A stretch of 64,000 nt of DNA from Herbiconiux daphne. Its GTDB lineage: Bacteria > Actinomycetota > Actinomycetes > Actinomycetales > Microbacteriaceae. The stretch covers positions 434,001 to 498,000 of the forward strand of contig NZ_JANLCJ010000002.1 of assembly GCF_024979295.1 (NCBI RefSeq). The letters run 5' to 3'. The notes below the pieces were generated by a model that worked only from the letters and a program-made list of their open reading frames with translations, ran no database searches and was not told where the DNA came from. Of the stretch, positions 51,760-59,894 are shown piece by piece; the stretch's first letter is position 1, and every line of letters begins with the position of its first letter. The position numbers and the translations under genes are program-made.

Positions 51760-52554
51760 ATGGCATTCGACATCGACAAGTACACCGAGACCTCGACGAA
51801 GGTCGCCTGGCAAGATCTCGACTTCTCCGACTTCCGCGAGCACCCGCTGCCCGAGGGCACCCTGCGGAGCCTGCGCTACATGTGCGACATCGAATACCAC
51901 ACCGTCTGCTACCTGCGGGACATGCTCGTGACACCCTCGCACAAAGACGAAGACGTCACCGCCTTCATGACCATGTGGAACCGCGAGGAGTTCTGGCACG
52001 GCGAGGCCCTCGCGGCCGTGCTGGCCGAGCACGACGTGATCGTCGACTTCGACGAGCTCAAGGCCACCCGCCTGAAGCTCGGCTGGAAGGACCGCCTCGA
52101 TCCGGTGAAGCAGTCGCTGCTCGGCAACATCGTGGGCTCGGGCTTCATCGCCGTGCACATGATCTGGGGCGCGGCGAACGAGTGGTCGGCGGTCGCCGCC
52201 TACAACCGCCTGGCCGACCTCGAGGCGCATCCCGTGCTCGCCGAACTGCTGCGGCGCATCGCCAAGCAGGAGGCCCGGCACGTGGCGTTCTATGCCACCC
52301 AGGCCCGTGAGCGTCTGGCGAAGAGCAAGAAGGCGCAGGTGCTCGCGCGCTTCGCCCTGAAGAACTTCTGGGGCCCGGTGGGCTCGGGCGTGATGACGGA
52401 TGCCGAGGTCAAGCACGTGATGGGCCACCTCATGGGCGGGCCCGACGGCCGCCGCGAGGCCGCCAAGATCGACGCCCACATCGCGCGCATGCCCGGCCTC
52501 GACGGCCTCACCATCGTGCAGGACGCCCTCGACGCCCGGGGCATCGCGGCCTGA
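51760..52554 (+). CDS. Ferritin-like di-iron protein
   Basis: A 264-residue four-helix protein with a complete set of di-iron ligands: Glu in CDIEYHTVCY (helix 1), ExxH in NREEFWHGEALAAV (helix 2), Glu in GAANEWSAVAAY (helix 3) and ExxH in KQEARHVAFYATQA (helix 4). Such proteins act as oxygenases, desaturases or deformylases. It starts 21 bases after the acyl reductase-HAD gene. A role in oxidising or desaturating the alkyl chain, for example forming a vinyl ether, is inferred from context only; aldehyde deformylation is an alternative. Confidence 0.85.
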   Translation: MAFDIDKYTETSTKVAWQDLDFSDFREHPLPEGTLRSLRYMCDIEYHTVCYLRDMLVTPSHKDEDVTAFMTMWNREEFWHGEALAAVLAEHDVIVDFDELKATRLKLGWKDRLDPVKQSLLGNIVGSGFIAVHMIWGAANEWSAVAAYNRLADLEAHPVLAELLRRIAKQEARHVAFYATQARERLAKSKKAQVLARFALKNFWGPVGSGVMTDAEVKHVMGHLMGGPDGRREAAKIDAHIARMPGLDGLTIVQDALDARGIAA

Positions 52555-52583
52555 CCCCGCCCGGGCACCCTCCCGACCCCCGC

Positions 52584-52639
52584 CGAGTGGGCACTTTCGG
52601 CGCCAACGGCGACGCCGTGGCGCCGAAAGTGCCCACTCG
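52584..52639. repeat. 22-bp perfect intergenic hairpin, family member 3
   Basis: The arm 52584-52605 begins CGAGTGGGCACTTTCGGCGC and is an exact complement of 52618-52639. The loop holds a small CGGCG-A-CGCCG stem. The arm differs from the one at 3641 mainly by GGGCAC for GGTCAC, with a matching change in its partner arm. It stands between convergent genes and could stop transcription on both strands. Confidence 0.85.
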
Positions 52640-52686
52640 CGAGGGTGACGGTGAGGGTGCGAGGGCGCTAGCGGGAGGGCGCCGCG

Positions 52687-53663
<977 letters not shown>

Positions 53664-53667
<4 letters not shown>

Positions 53668-54047
53668 TGCTGAGCGGTCCTTTCTTCGTAGGTCGCGATC
53701 TTGTAGTCGATCGCGGCCAGGCTCTTGGTCATCTCCTCGAGTTGGGCGACGACACTCATGCGATGCACCAGCAGCAGGTCGAGACGCGCCTGACGGGTCG
53801 CGTCGCCCTGGCGGGCGAGCGCCGCGTACTCCTTGATGCGCGCGATCGGCATCGCGGTGGAGCGCAGCTTCGTGACGAAGCGCACCCAGTTCACGTCGGC
53901 CTCGGTGTAGCGGCGATGGCTCGACGACGCACGCTCGATCGGGTTGCGCAGCAACCCCTCGCGCTCGTAGTAGCGCAGCGCGTGCGCCGAGACTCCGACG
54001 AGTTCGGCGACCTGCGCGATCGACAGGCCCTGTTCGGTGATCGTCAT
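53664..54047 (-). CDS. MerR family regulator of the aldo/keto reductase
   Basis: With the ATG at 54047, 127 residues. The winged helix is [20 protein letters not shown] followed by REGLLRN, and [17 protein letters not shown]. The C-terminal dimer helix is [20 protein letters not shown]. There are no cysteines for metal binding, so it senses an organic compound. The promoter upstream has a 19-base spacer with a centred dyad, the usual MerR arrangement. The start codon lies seven bases from the -10 box, so the mRNA appears leaderless. Confidence 0.92.
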
Positions 54048-54054
54048 GGTCGCA

Positions 54055-54085
54055 ACGATAGAACTTCGAGCGCACTCGAAGTCAA
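54055..54085 (-). promoter_or_regulatory. MerR-type promoter with 19-base spacer and dyad operator
   Basis: On the minus strand TTGACT (54080-54085) and TATCGT (54055-54060) are 19 bases apart. Between and across them lies the dyad ACTTCGAG-CGCA-CTCGAAGT (54063-54082, perfect 8-base arms). A long spacer with the operator inside is how MerR activators work by untwisting. The divergent YdeI-like gene starts at 54125. Confidence 0.75.
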
Positions 54086-54124
54086 ACCGTGGCGCCATTC
54101 ACGCCGCACCCGCATACTTTGCAC

Positions 54125-54559
54125 ATGAAGTTTCGCTCGACGATCCTGGCCAGCGGCAAGACGGCCACCGGCATCCCCGTTCCCGACGAAGTCGTCGAGG
54201 CCCTCGACGCCGGCAAGCGCATCCCGGTGGTGGTCACCATCGGTGACTACCACTACCGCAGCTCGATCGTGTTCTACACCGGCCGGTTCCTGATCGCGCT
54301 GAGCGCCGAGAACCGCGCCGGAGCGGGTGTGGCGGCGGGCGACGAGATCGAGGTCGACGTGGTGGTCGACGACGCTCCCCGCGAGGTGGAGGTGCCGGCC
54401 GATCTCGCCGAGGCGCTCGCGGCCAGCAGCACCGCGGCAGCCGCCTTCGCGGCGCTGTCGTTCAGCAACCAGAAGCGCATCGTGCTCTCGGTCGAGGGCG
54501 CGAAGACGGATGCGACCCGCCGGCGTCGCATCGACAAGGCGCTCGACGAGCTCGGCTGA
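54125..54559 (+). CDS. DUF1905/YdeI-OmdA-like protein
   Basis: A 144-residue cytoplasmic protein. The first 95 residues correspond to the DUF1905 beta barrel (MKFRSTILASGKTATGIPVP, IPVVVTIGDYHYRSSIVFYT). The last 45 are the YdeI/OmdA-associated helical end (ALSFSNQKRIVLSVEGAKTD, TRRRRIDKALDEL). Members have been linked to bacteriocin protection, but without a firm mechanism. A CATACT -10-like box ends six bases before the ATG, suggesting a leaderless message. It shares the MerR divergent region and is followed by an alcohol dehydrogenase-like gene after four bases. Confidence 0.82.
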   Translation: MKFRSTILASGKTATGIPVPDEVVEALDAGKRIPVVVTIGDYHYRSSIVFYTGRFLIALSAENRAGAGVAAGDEIEVDVVVDDAPREVEVPADLAEALAASSTAAAAFAALSFSNQKRIVLSVEGAKTDATRRRRIDKALDELG

Positions 54560-54563
54560 GCAG

Positions 54564-55562
54564 ATGCGCGCGATCGTCTACACGAAACCCACCCCCGTCG
54601 ACGGCCCCGGCAGCTTCGTCGACCTCGAGCTCGCCCGGCCCGGAGTGGGGCCGCACGACCTGCTGGTGGCGGTGGAGGCCGTCTCGGTGAACCCCGCCGA
54701 CGTGAAGAGACGTGCCGGCGCCGAGCCCACGGGCGACGGACTGCTCGGGTTCGACGCATCCGGAACCGTGGTCGAGGTGGGCGACGACGTCACCCTGTTC
54801 GCCGTGGGTGACGAGGTGTTCTACGCCGGCAGCAGCGGCCGGCCGGGCGCGAACGCCGAGCTGCACGCGGTCGACGAGCGGCTGGTCGGGCGGAAGCCCC
54901 GCACCCTGTCGTTCGCGGAGGCCGCCGCTCTTCCGTTGACGTCGCTCACCGCCTGGGAGGGCCTCGTGTCGAAGCTGCGGCTCACCCGCGACACGCGGGG
55001 CACGCTGCTCGTGATCGGAGCCGCGGGCGGAGTCGGCTCGATGGTGGTGCAGCTCGCCAAGACCATCACGTCGGCCACCGTGATCGGCACCGCATCCCGC
55101 GACGAGACCCGTGACTGGCTCCTGGGGCTCGGCGCCGACCACGTCGTCGACCACAGTCGTGAGCTGCCGCCGCAACTCGCCGCGATCGCGCCCGACGGCA
55201 TCGACTGGGTGTTCAGCACCCAGCGCACCGACGAGAACCTGCCGATGCTGGTCGAGGTGCTGAAGCCGTTCGGGCAGATCGTGGCGATCGACGACCCTCA
55301 GACGCTCGACGTGACCCCGCTGAAACGGAAGGCGCTCTCGTTCCACTGGGAACTGATGTTCGTGCGGTCGGCGTTCCAGACGCCCGACATGGTCGAGCAG
55401 CACCGCATCCTCGACACGGTGGCCGAGCTCGTGGAGTCGGGGGCGCTCCGCAGCACGCTCAGCCGCACGCTGACGCCGTTCGACGCCGCGTCGCTGCGCG
55501 AGGCGCACCGCATCGTGGAGTCGGGGCGCAGCATCGGCAAGGTCGTCGTCAGCCGCGCGTGA
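54564..55562 (+). CDS. Zinc-independent MDR family oxidoreductase
   Basis: A 332-residue medium-chain reductase of the YhdH/AcuI-like quinone oxidoreductase type. It has VSVNPADVKRR, LLGFDASGTVVEVGD, the cofactor loop LLVIGAAGGVGSMVVQLAK and LGADHVVDHS. The catalytic-zinc and structural-zinc cysteines of alcohol dehydrogenases are absent. It probably reduces small alpha,beta-unsaturated carbonyls or quinones with NADPH. Encoded four bases after the YdeI-like gene, so they are cotranscribed. Confidence 0.9.
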   Translation: MRAIVYTKPTPVDGPGSFVDLELARPGVGPHDLLVAVEAVSVNPADVKRRAGAEPTGDGLLGFDASGTVVEVGDDVTLFAVGDEVFYAGSSGRPGANAELHAVDERLVGRKPRTLSFAEAAALPLTSLTAWEGLVSKLRLTRDTRGTLLVIGAAGGVGSMVVQLAKTITSATVIGTASRDETRDWLLGLGADHVVDHSRELPPQLAAIAPDGIDWVFSTQRTDENLPMLVEVLKPFGQIVAIDDPQTLDVTPLKRKALSFHWELMFVRSAFQTPDMVEQHRILDTVAELVESGALRSTLSRTLTPFDAASLREAHRIVESGRSIGKVVVSRA

Positions 55563-55652
55563 CGACCACGGGCACTGGGCCGCGCGTCAGCAACCGACCG
55601 GGTCAGTCGCCAGCCGGCGTCAGCAGCCAGCCCGCGTAAGCAGCTAGCCGGG

Positions 55653-55814
55653 TCAGTGGCGACGCTGCGTCGGCAGCACCGAGAACGCGAGGAACAGCGA
55701 CGCCGAGACGCACAGGATGCCGCCGAAGAACACCCAGGCGTTCGAGAACATGCCGAACAGGAAGATTCCGACGAGGAACAGCAGAATCGCTCCGATTGCC
55801 GCGAGCACGTTCAT
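55653..55814 (-). CDS. 53-residue membrane peptide
   Basis: A short minus-strand gene: GGAGG six bases before the ATG at 55814 and a TGA at 55653. The peptide has two hydrophobic helices, NVLAAIGAILLFLVGIFLFG and AWVFFGGILCVSASLFLAFS, joined by a short turn (MFSN), and a basic end (PTQRRH). Two-helix peptides of this kind are common in actinobacteria and unassigned. The ribosome binding site and good codon use support it. The stretch 55563-55652 holds CAGC-rich short repeats and no gene. Confidence 0.7.
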   Translation of the reverse strand: MNVLAAIGAILLFLVGIFLFGMFSNAWVFFGGILCVSASLFLAFSVLPTQRRH

Positions 55815-55855
55815 CTCAATCCTCCGCTTCAGTTACTTCCCCAATACTAGAGGGT

Positions 55856-56461
55856 GTGGATGACGTGGTGCGTGGCGACGACGGCCTGGCGCGGCCGGCG
55901 TGGGCAGCCGTCGACCCGCTGCTGCGGAACTACTACGACACCGAGTGGGGCATGCCGGTGCGCGACGAGCGCGGACTGTTCGAACGCCTCAGTCTCGAGG
56001 CGTTCCAGTCGGGGCTCTCGTGGGCGACGATCCTGCGCAAGCGGCCCGCATTCCGCGCGGCCTTCGACGACTTCGATCCGGACGCCGTCTCCCTCTACGG
56101 CGACGCCGACGTCGACCGCCTGCTCGCCGACCCCGGCATCATCCGCAACCGCGCCAAGATCACGGCGACGATCGGCAACGCGCGGGCGACCGTGGCCCTC
56201 CGCAGCGATCCGGATGCCGCGGGAGGGCTGCCCGGGCTGATCTGGTCGTTCCAGCCCGCGCAGACTCCCCGGCCGGAGTCGTTCGCCGACATCCCGACCA
56301 CCTCGCCCGAATCGATCGCTCTCGCGAAAGCCCTGCGGGCCAAGGGGTTCCGCTTCGTCGGGCCCACGACGATGCACGCCCTGATGGAGGCGGTGGGCCT
56401 CATCGACACCCACCTCGTCGGCAGCCATCGACGCGGATCGTCGGGTGTGTGGCCCACCTGA
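55856..56461 (+). CDS. DNA-3-methyladenine glycosylase I-like (Tag family)
   Basis: From the GTG at 55856, 201 residues (GTGs at 55865 and 55868 are alternatives). Tag signatures are NYYDTEWGMPVRDERGLFE, LEAFQSGLSWATILRKRPAF and GFRFVGPTTMHALMEAVGLI, so the substrate pocket and catalytic Glu are kept. The zinc-binding cysteines at both ends of E. coli Tag are absent here; the N-terminus lacks the CxW start and the C-terminus reads SHRRGSSG. It excises 3-methyladenine from DNA. An AATACT -10 box lies just upstream. Confidence 0.87.
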   Translation: MDDVVRGDDGLARPAWAAVDPLLRNYYDTEWGMPVRDERGLFERLSLEAFQSGLSWATILRKRPAFRAAFDDFDPDAVSLYGDADVDRLLADPGIIRNRAKITATIGNARATVALRSDPDAAGGLPGLIWSFQPAQTPRPESFADIPTTSPESIALAKALRAKGFRFVGPTTMHALMEAVGLIDTHLVGSHRRGSSGVWPT

Positions 56462-56510
56462 CCCCACCCTCGCGCTCGCAATTGCCGGCCCGGTCTGGTT
56501 CGCTGGTGAG

Positions 56511-56840
56511 ATGAGCGAAGAGAACGAGACCGTGACGCCCGAGGTCGTCAACACACCGGGCGACCACCGCTACGTCATCCGGGTCGGCGGCACCGAGGTC
56601 GGACACACCGTCTACACCGATCGCGGCAACCAGCGCGTCTTCCTGCACACCGAGATCGACCCGGCGTTCGAGGGCCACGGCTACGGCAGCACCCTCATGT
56701 TCGACACGCTCACCCAAGTGCGCGAGGCGGGCCTGCGCGCGGTGCCCGTCTGCCCCTTCATGGTGGGCTACCTCAAGCGCCACCGCGACTTCGACGACAT
56801 CGTCGACCCGGTGTCGATCGAGCTGCGCAAGACGCTCTAG
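56511..56840 (+). CDS. GNAT-like N-acetyltransferase (YjdJ type)
   Basis: A 109-residue protein of the small GCN5-related YjdJ/PF14542 group. The fold is seen in HRYVIRVGGTEVGHTVYTDR, FLHTEIDPAFEGHGYGSTLM (acetyl-CoA loop) and VCPFMVGYLKRHRDF. In E. coli and human homologues the substrate is unclear. It starts 49 bases after the Tag-like gene on the same strand. Confidence 0.88.
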   Translation: MSEENETVTPEVVNTPGDHRYVIRVGGTEVGHTVYTDRGNQRVFLHTEIDPAFEGHGYGSTLMFDTLTQVREAGLRAVPVCPFMVGYLKRHRDFDDIVDPVSIELRKTL

Positions 56841-56910
56841 ACGCCCCGGCGCATCGAAGCCCCGGCCGCTCCGGGTGCTCCCGGCACGCCGACGCCCCGG
56901 CCGCTCCCGC

Positions 56911-57294
56911 TCAGTTCGACAGCACAGACAGGATGTTGCCCGCCGGGTCGAGGAACCACGCGATGTCGGGCCCCCTGTTCTGTGCCTTGCCGCGCAGCAC
57001 GCCCTTGTCGTCTTGCGGCATGCCCTCGTAGCGCTCGAGGGTCACGCCCGCGGCCACGAGCTCGTCGACCGCGCGGTCGATGTCGTCGACCTCGAAGTTG
57101 AGAACGGTGAACGTCGCCGGCGCGTGGTCGTTCTTCTGATAGGCGATCGACGGCGCCCCACCGGGCAGCGTGATCTCGAGGATGCCCATGTCGTTGAGCT
57201 TCACGGCGAAGCCGAGCGACTCACCGTAGAAGACGCGCGCCGCCTCGATGTCGTCGACGCTGAAGCCGCTGAATGAATTGCCGGTGGTGAGCAT
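56911..57294 (-). CDS. VOC/glyoxalase-bleomycin resistance family protein
   Basis: A 127-residue protein with the paired beta-alpha-beta-beta-beta units of the vicinal oxygen chelate fold: FSGFSVDDIEAARVFYGESL and TFTVLNFEVDDIDRAVDELV, ending in GPDIAWFLDPAGNILSVLSN with the metal-type Glu replaced. Typical length for a half-glyoxalase. GAGAGG precedes the ATG. The promoter region carries a TetR-type palindrome identical in 16 of 17 bases to the one beside the broken MFS exporter, suggesting shared control. Confidence 0.9.
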   Translation of the reverse strand: MLTTGNSFSGFSVDDIEAARVFYGESLGFAVKLNDMGILEITLPGGAPSIAYQKNDHAPATFTVLNFEVDDIDRAVDELVAAGVTLERYEGMPQDDKGVLRGKAQNRGPDIAWFLDPAGNILSVLSN

Positions 57295-57325
57295 GTCGGT
57301 TCCTCTCGTTGCCTGGTGTCACGAA

Positions 57326-57342
57326 TGTGTACACCGTCCACA
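57326..57342. promoter_or_regulatory. TetR-type operator copy upstream of the VOC gene
   Basis: TGTGTACACCGTCCACA differs from 43001-43017 only at the tenth base. On the minus strand the end TACACA can act as a -10 box for the VOC gene whose ATG lies 32 bases away. Presence of the same site 14 kb apart points to a small regulon. Confidence 0.6.
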
Positions 57343-57372
57343 ATGTCACGGGCGTGCCCGTGGGTCCAGCGC

Positions 57373-58137
57373 TCAGCCGAAGACCTCGGCGAGGAATTGC
57401 TGCAGCGCCACCCAGCTGCGCCGGTCGGCCTTCGGCCGGTAGTTCGGTGTCGACGGCAGGGTGAACGCGTGCGGCGCCCCGCTGTAGGAGACGATCTGCC
57501 AGTCGAGCTCGGGCGCCGTGCGCAGCTCGTCTTCGAAGGCGACGACGGCGGCGTCGGGCACCACCGGGTCGGCCGCGCCGGTGAGCACCAGCAGCGGTGC
57601 GGCGATGGCCGCGACATCCGCCGGTTCGTGCGTGATGAGACCGCCGTGGAACGAGACCGTGCCCACGACAGCCGCCCCCGTTCGGGCGAACTCGACCGCC
57701 GCCGAGCCGCCGAAGCAGTAGCCGATGACCGCGATGCGCTCGGGGTCGACCCGGGGGTCGTGGCGCAGCACCTCGAAGCCGGCGCGCACCCGTTCGCGCA
57801 GCAACGGCAGGTCGGCGTAGAACGCATGAGCCTGCTCGGCCGCCGCGTCGCTCACCGGGCGGATGCCGGTGCCGTAGATGTCGGCGGTGAACGCCACGTA
57901 GCCGAGTCGCGCGAGCATCCGGGCCCTCGTGCGCACGTATTCGCCCTCGCCGGTCCAGTCGTGCAGCACGAGCACCCCGGGGCGGGGGCCGTCGGCCGCG
58001 GCATCCCACACCAGCAGGCCGTCGAGCGGCGCACCCGACTCGTCGTAGGCCACCCCCTCGGTCTGGATCACGCTGCCCGGTGAGAGCGGAACGGTGTCGA
58101 GCAGATCGAGGTGCTCGGGCCGGTAGTCGAGGGTCAT
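57373..58137 (-). CDS. Dienelactone hydrolase family protein
   Basis: A 254-residue alpha/beta hydrolase. The nucleophile is Cys in VIGYCFGGSAAVEFAR (about residue 141) rather than Ser, the mark of the DLH family, with Asp in LTGAADPVVPD and His in SGAPHAFTLP completing the triad. The opening PGVLVLHDWTGEGEYVRT is the oxyanion-side loop. It hydrolyses lactones or esters. Upstream of the VOC gene on the same strand but separated by its promoter. Confidence 0.9.
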   Translation of the reverse strand: MTLDYRPEHLDLLDTVPLSPGSVIQTEGVAYDESGAPLDGLLVWDAAADGPRPGVLVLHDWTGEGEYVRTRARMLARLGYVAFTADIYGTGIRPVSDAAAEQAHAFYADLPLLRERVRAGFEVLRHDPRVDPERIAVIGYCFGGSAAVEFARTGAAVVGTVSFHGGLITHEPADVAAIAAPLLVLTGAADPVVPDAAVVAFEDELRTAPELDWQIVSYSGAPHAFTLPSTPNYRPKADRRSWVALQQFLAEVFG

Positions 58138-58204
58138 GTCTCCGGTCTACCACGGGCGGCCGACGACGGGCGCCCGCTCGCCGCGCCGCGATCGCCCGCC
58201 CCGC

Positions 58205-59803
58205 TCACCCGACGGCGGCGTGCCGCCCCACCCGCGACCGCAGGTCTTTGCGCAAGATCTTGCCCGAGGTCGACTTGGGGATCACGTCGATGAACTCCAC
58301 CATCCGCACCTTCTCGTGCGGGGCGACGCGCTCCTCGACGAACGCGATCAGCACGGCCTCGTCGAGCTCGCCCTCGGCACGGCGCACCACGAAGGCCTTG
58401 GGCACCTCCTGTCCGTCGTCATCGGGCACGCCGATCACGGCGGCGTCGACGACATCCGGATGCGACAGCAGCACGGCCTCGAGCACCGCGGGAGCGACCT
58501 GGTAGCCCTTGTACTTGATGAGCTCTTTGAGGCGGTCGACGATGGCGTAGACGCCGTCGGAGTCGACGGTCGCGATGTCGCCGGTGTGCAACCAGCCGTC
58601 GTCGTCGATGGCGTGCCGGGTGGCCTCCTCGTCGTGCAGATAGCCGCGCATGACCTGCGGGCCACGGATGAGCAGCTCCCCCGGAGCGCTCGGCCCCTGC
58701 TCGGGCACCTCGACGTCACGCCCGGTCTCGGGGTCGACCACCCGGCACTCGGTGTTCGGCGCGGCACGGCCGATCGACGACCGGTCGATGCCCGACTCCG
58801 CGACGGGGATGGCATGGGTGACCGGGCTGGTCTCGGTCATTCCGTAGCCCTGGCACACCGTGCAGCCGATGCGCTCGGCCACGGCGCCCGCGAGCGCGCG
58901 GTCGAGCGGTGCCGCACCGGAGAAGATGACCTTGACGCCCGAGAGGTCGTATTCCTCGACCAGCGGATGCTTCGCCAGGGCGACCGCGATCGGCGGAGCG
59001 ATGAACACCCACGTGCAGCGGTGCTCGCTGGTGACCCGCAGGAATTCGGCCAGGTCGAACTTCGGCATGGTCACGAGGCCGGCGCGCTTCAGCAGGGCGA
59101 AGTCGAGCAGCACCGACATGCCGTAGATGTGGAAGAACGGCAGCACGGCGAGCGCGCGGTCGTCGCGGGTGAGCGGGATGATGCCCTCGCACTGCAGCAC
59201 GTTCGCCACGAGGTTGCGGTGGGTGAGCATGACCCCTTTCGGGTGGCCGGTGGTGCCCGACGAGTAGGGCAGCACCGCCACGTGGGTCGCCGGGTCGAAC
59301 TGCACGTCGGGCGGAGCGGCGCGGTCGAAGAGCAGGTCGCGCAGCGCCGGGTGCCCGTCGGCGCCGTCGATCACCACGAGATGGTCGTCGGCGATGCCGA
59401 CCGCCGCCGCCGCCTCGGCCGCCTGGGGCAGCAGGGCCGACACGGTGAACAGCCAGTGCGCCTCGGCGCTGTTCAGCTGGTTGGCGATCTCGCCCACGGT
59501 GTAGAGCGAGTTGATCGTGGTGGCGGTGCCGCCGGCGCGGAGCACCCCGTGGAAGACCGTGGCGAAGGCCGGGATGTTGGGGCACAGGATGCCGACGGTG
59601 TCGCCCACCGCGAGCCCGCGCGCGGCGAGCGAGCCGGCGAGCGCGTCGATCTGGGCGATGAGCTGGCGAAAGCTCGTCTCATCGCCCGAGCTGCCGTCGA
59701 CGAGGGCCACCCGGTCGAGATCGACGTCGGCCAGATCGGCGAACAGCAGTTCGTAGACGCTCTTGGCGGGGATGTCGACGTCGGGATAGGTCGATCGGGC
59801 CAT
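58205..59803 (-). CDS. AMP-binding acyl-CoA ligase, 4-coumarate-CoA ligase-like
   Basis: A 532-residue ANL enzyme. GAAGGAG eight bases before the ATG at 59803 fixes the start. Motifs: YSSGTTGHPKGVMLTHRN (P-loop), GYGMTETSPVTHA, WLHTGDIATVDSDG, LKELIKYKGYQVAP (hinge and A8) and PKSTSGKILRKDL with the catalytic lysine. It forms an acyl-adenylate and then a CoA thioester from an aromatic or medium/long-chain acid. The KYKGYQVAP phrase is typical of 4CL-like ligases. It could supply acyl-CoA to the lipid cluster, but there is no direct link. Confidence 0.92.
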   Translation of the reverse strand: MARSTYPDVDIPAKSVYELLFADLADVDLDRVALVDGSSGDETSFRQLIAQIDALAGSLAARGLAVGDTVGILCPNIPAFATVFHGVLRAGGTATTINSLYTVGEIANQLNSAEAHWLFTVSALLPQAAEAAAAVGIADDHLVVIDGADGHPALRDLLFDRAAPPDVQFDPATHVAVLPYSSGTTGHPKGVMLTHRNLVANVLQCEGIIPLTRDDRALAVLPFFHIYGMSVLLDFALLKRAGLVTMPKFDLAEFLRVTSEHRCTWVFIAPPIAVALAKHPLVEEYDLSGVKVIFSGAAPLDRALAGAVAERIGCTVCQGYGMTETSPVTHAIPVAESGIDRSSIGRAAPNTECRVVDPETGRDVEVPEQGPSAPGELLIRGPQVMRGYLHDEEATRHAIDDDGWLHTGDIATVDSDGVYAIVDRLKELIKYKGYQVAPAVLEAVLLSHPDVVDAAVIGVPDDDGQEVPKAFVVRRAEGELDEAVLIAFVEERVAPHEKVRMVEFIDVIPKSTSGKILRKDLRSRVGRHAAVG

Positions 59804-59894
59804 GACTATCTCCTTCGATAGGTGTCTGGCTATTTGACTCCCCAAGTCGCGTCCGCCGCAATATGCCCGCCTGCCGCGGCGTAGCGTGGAGCGC

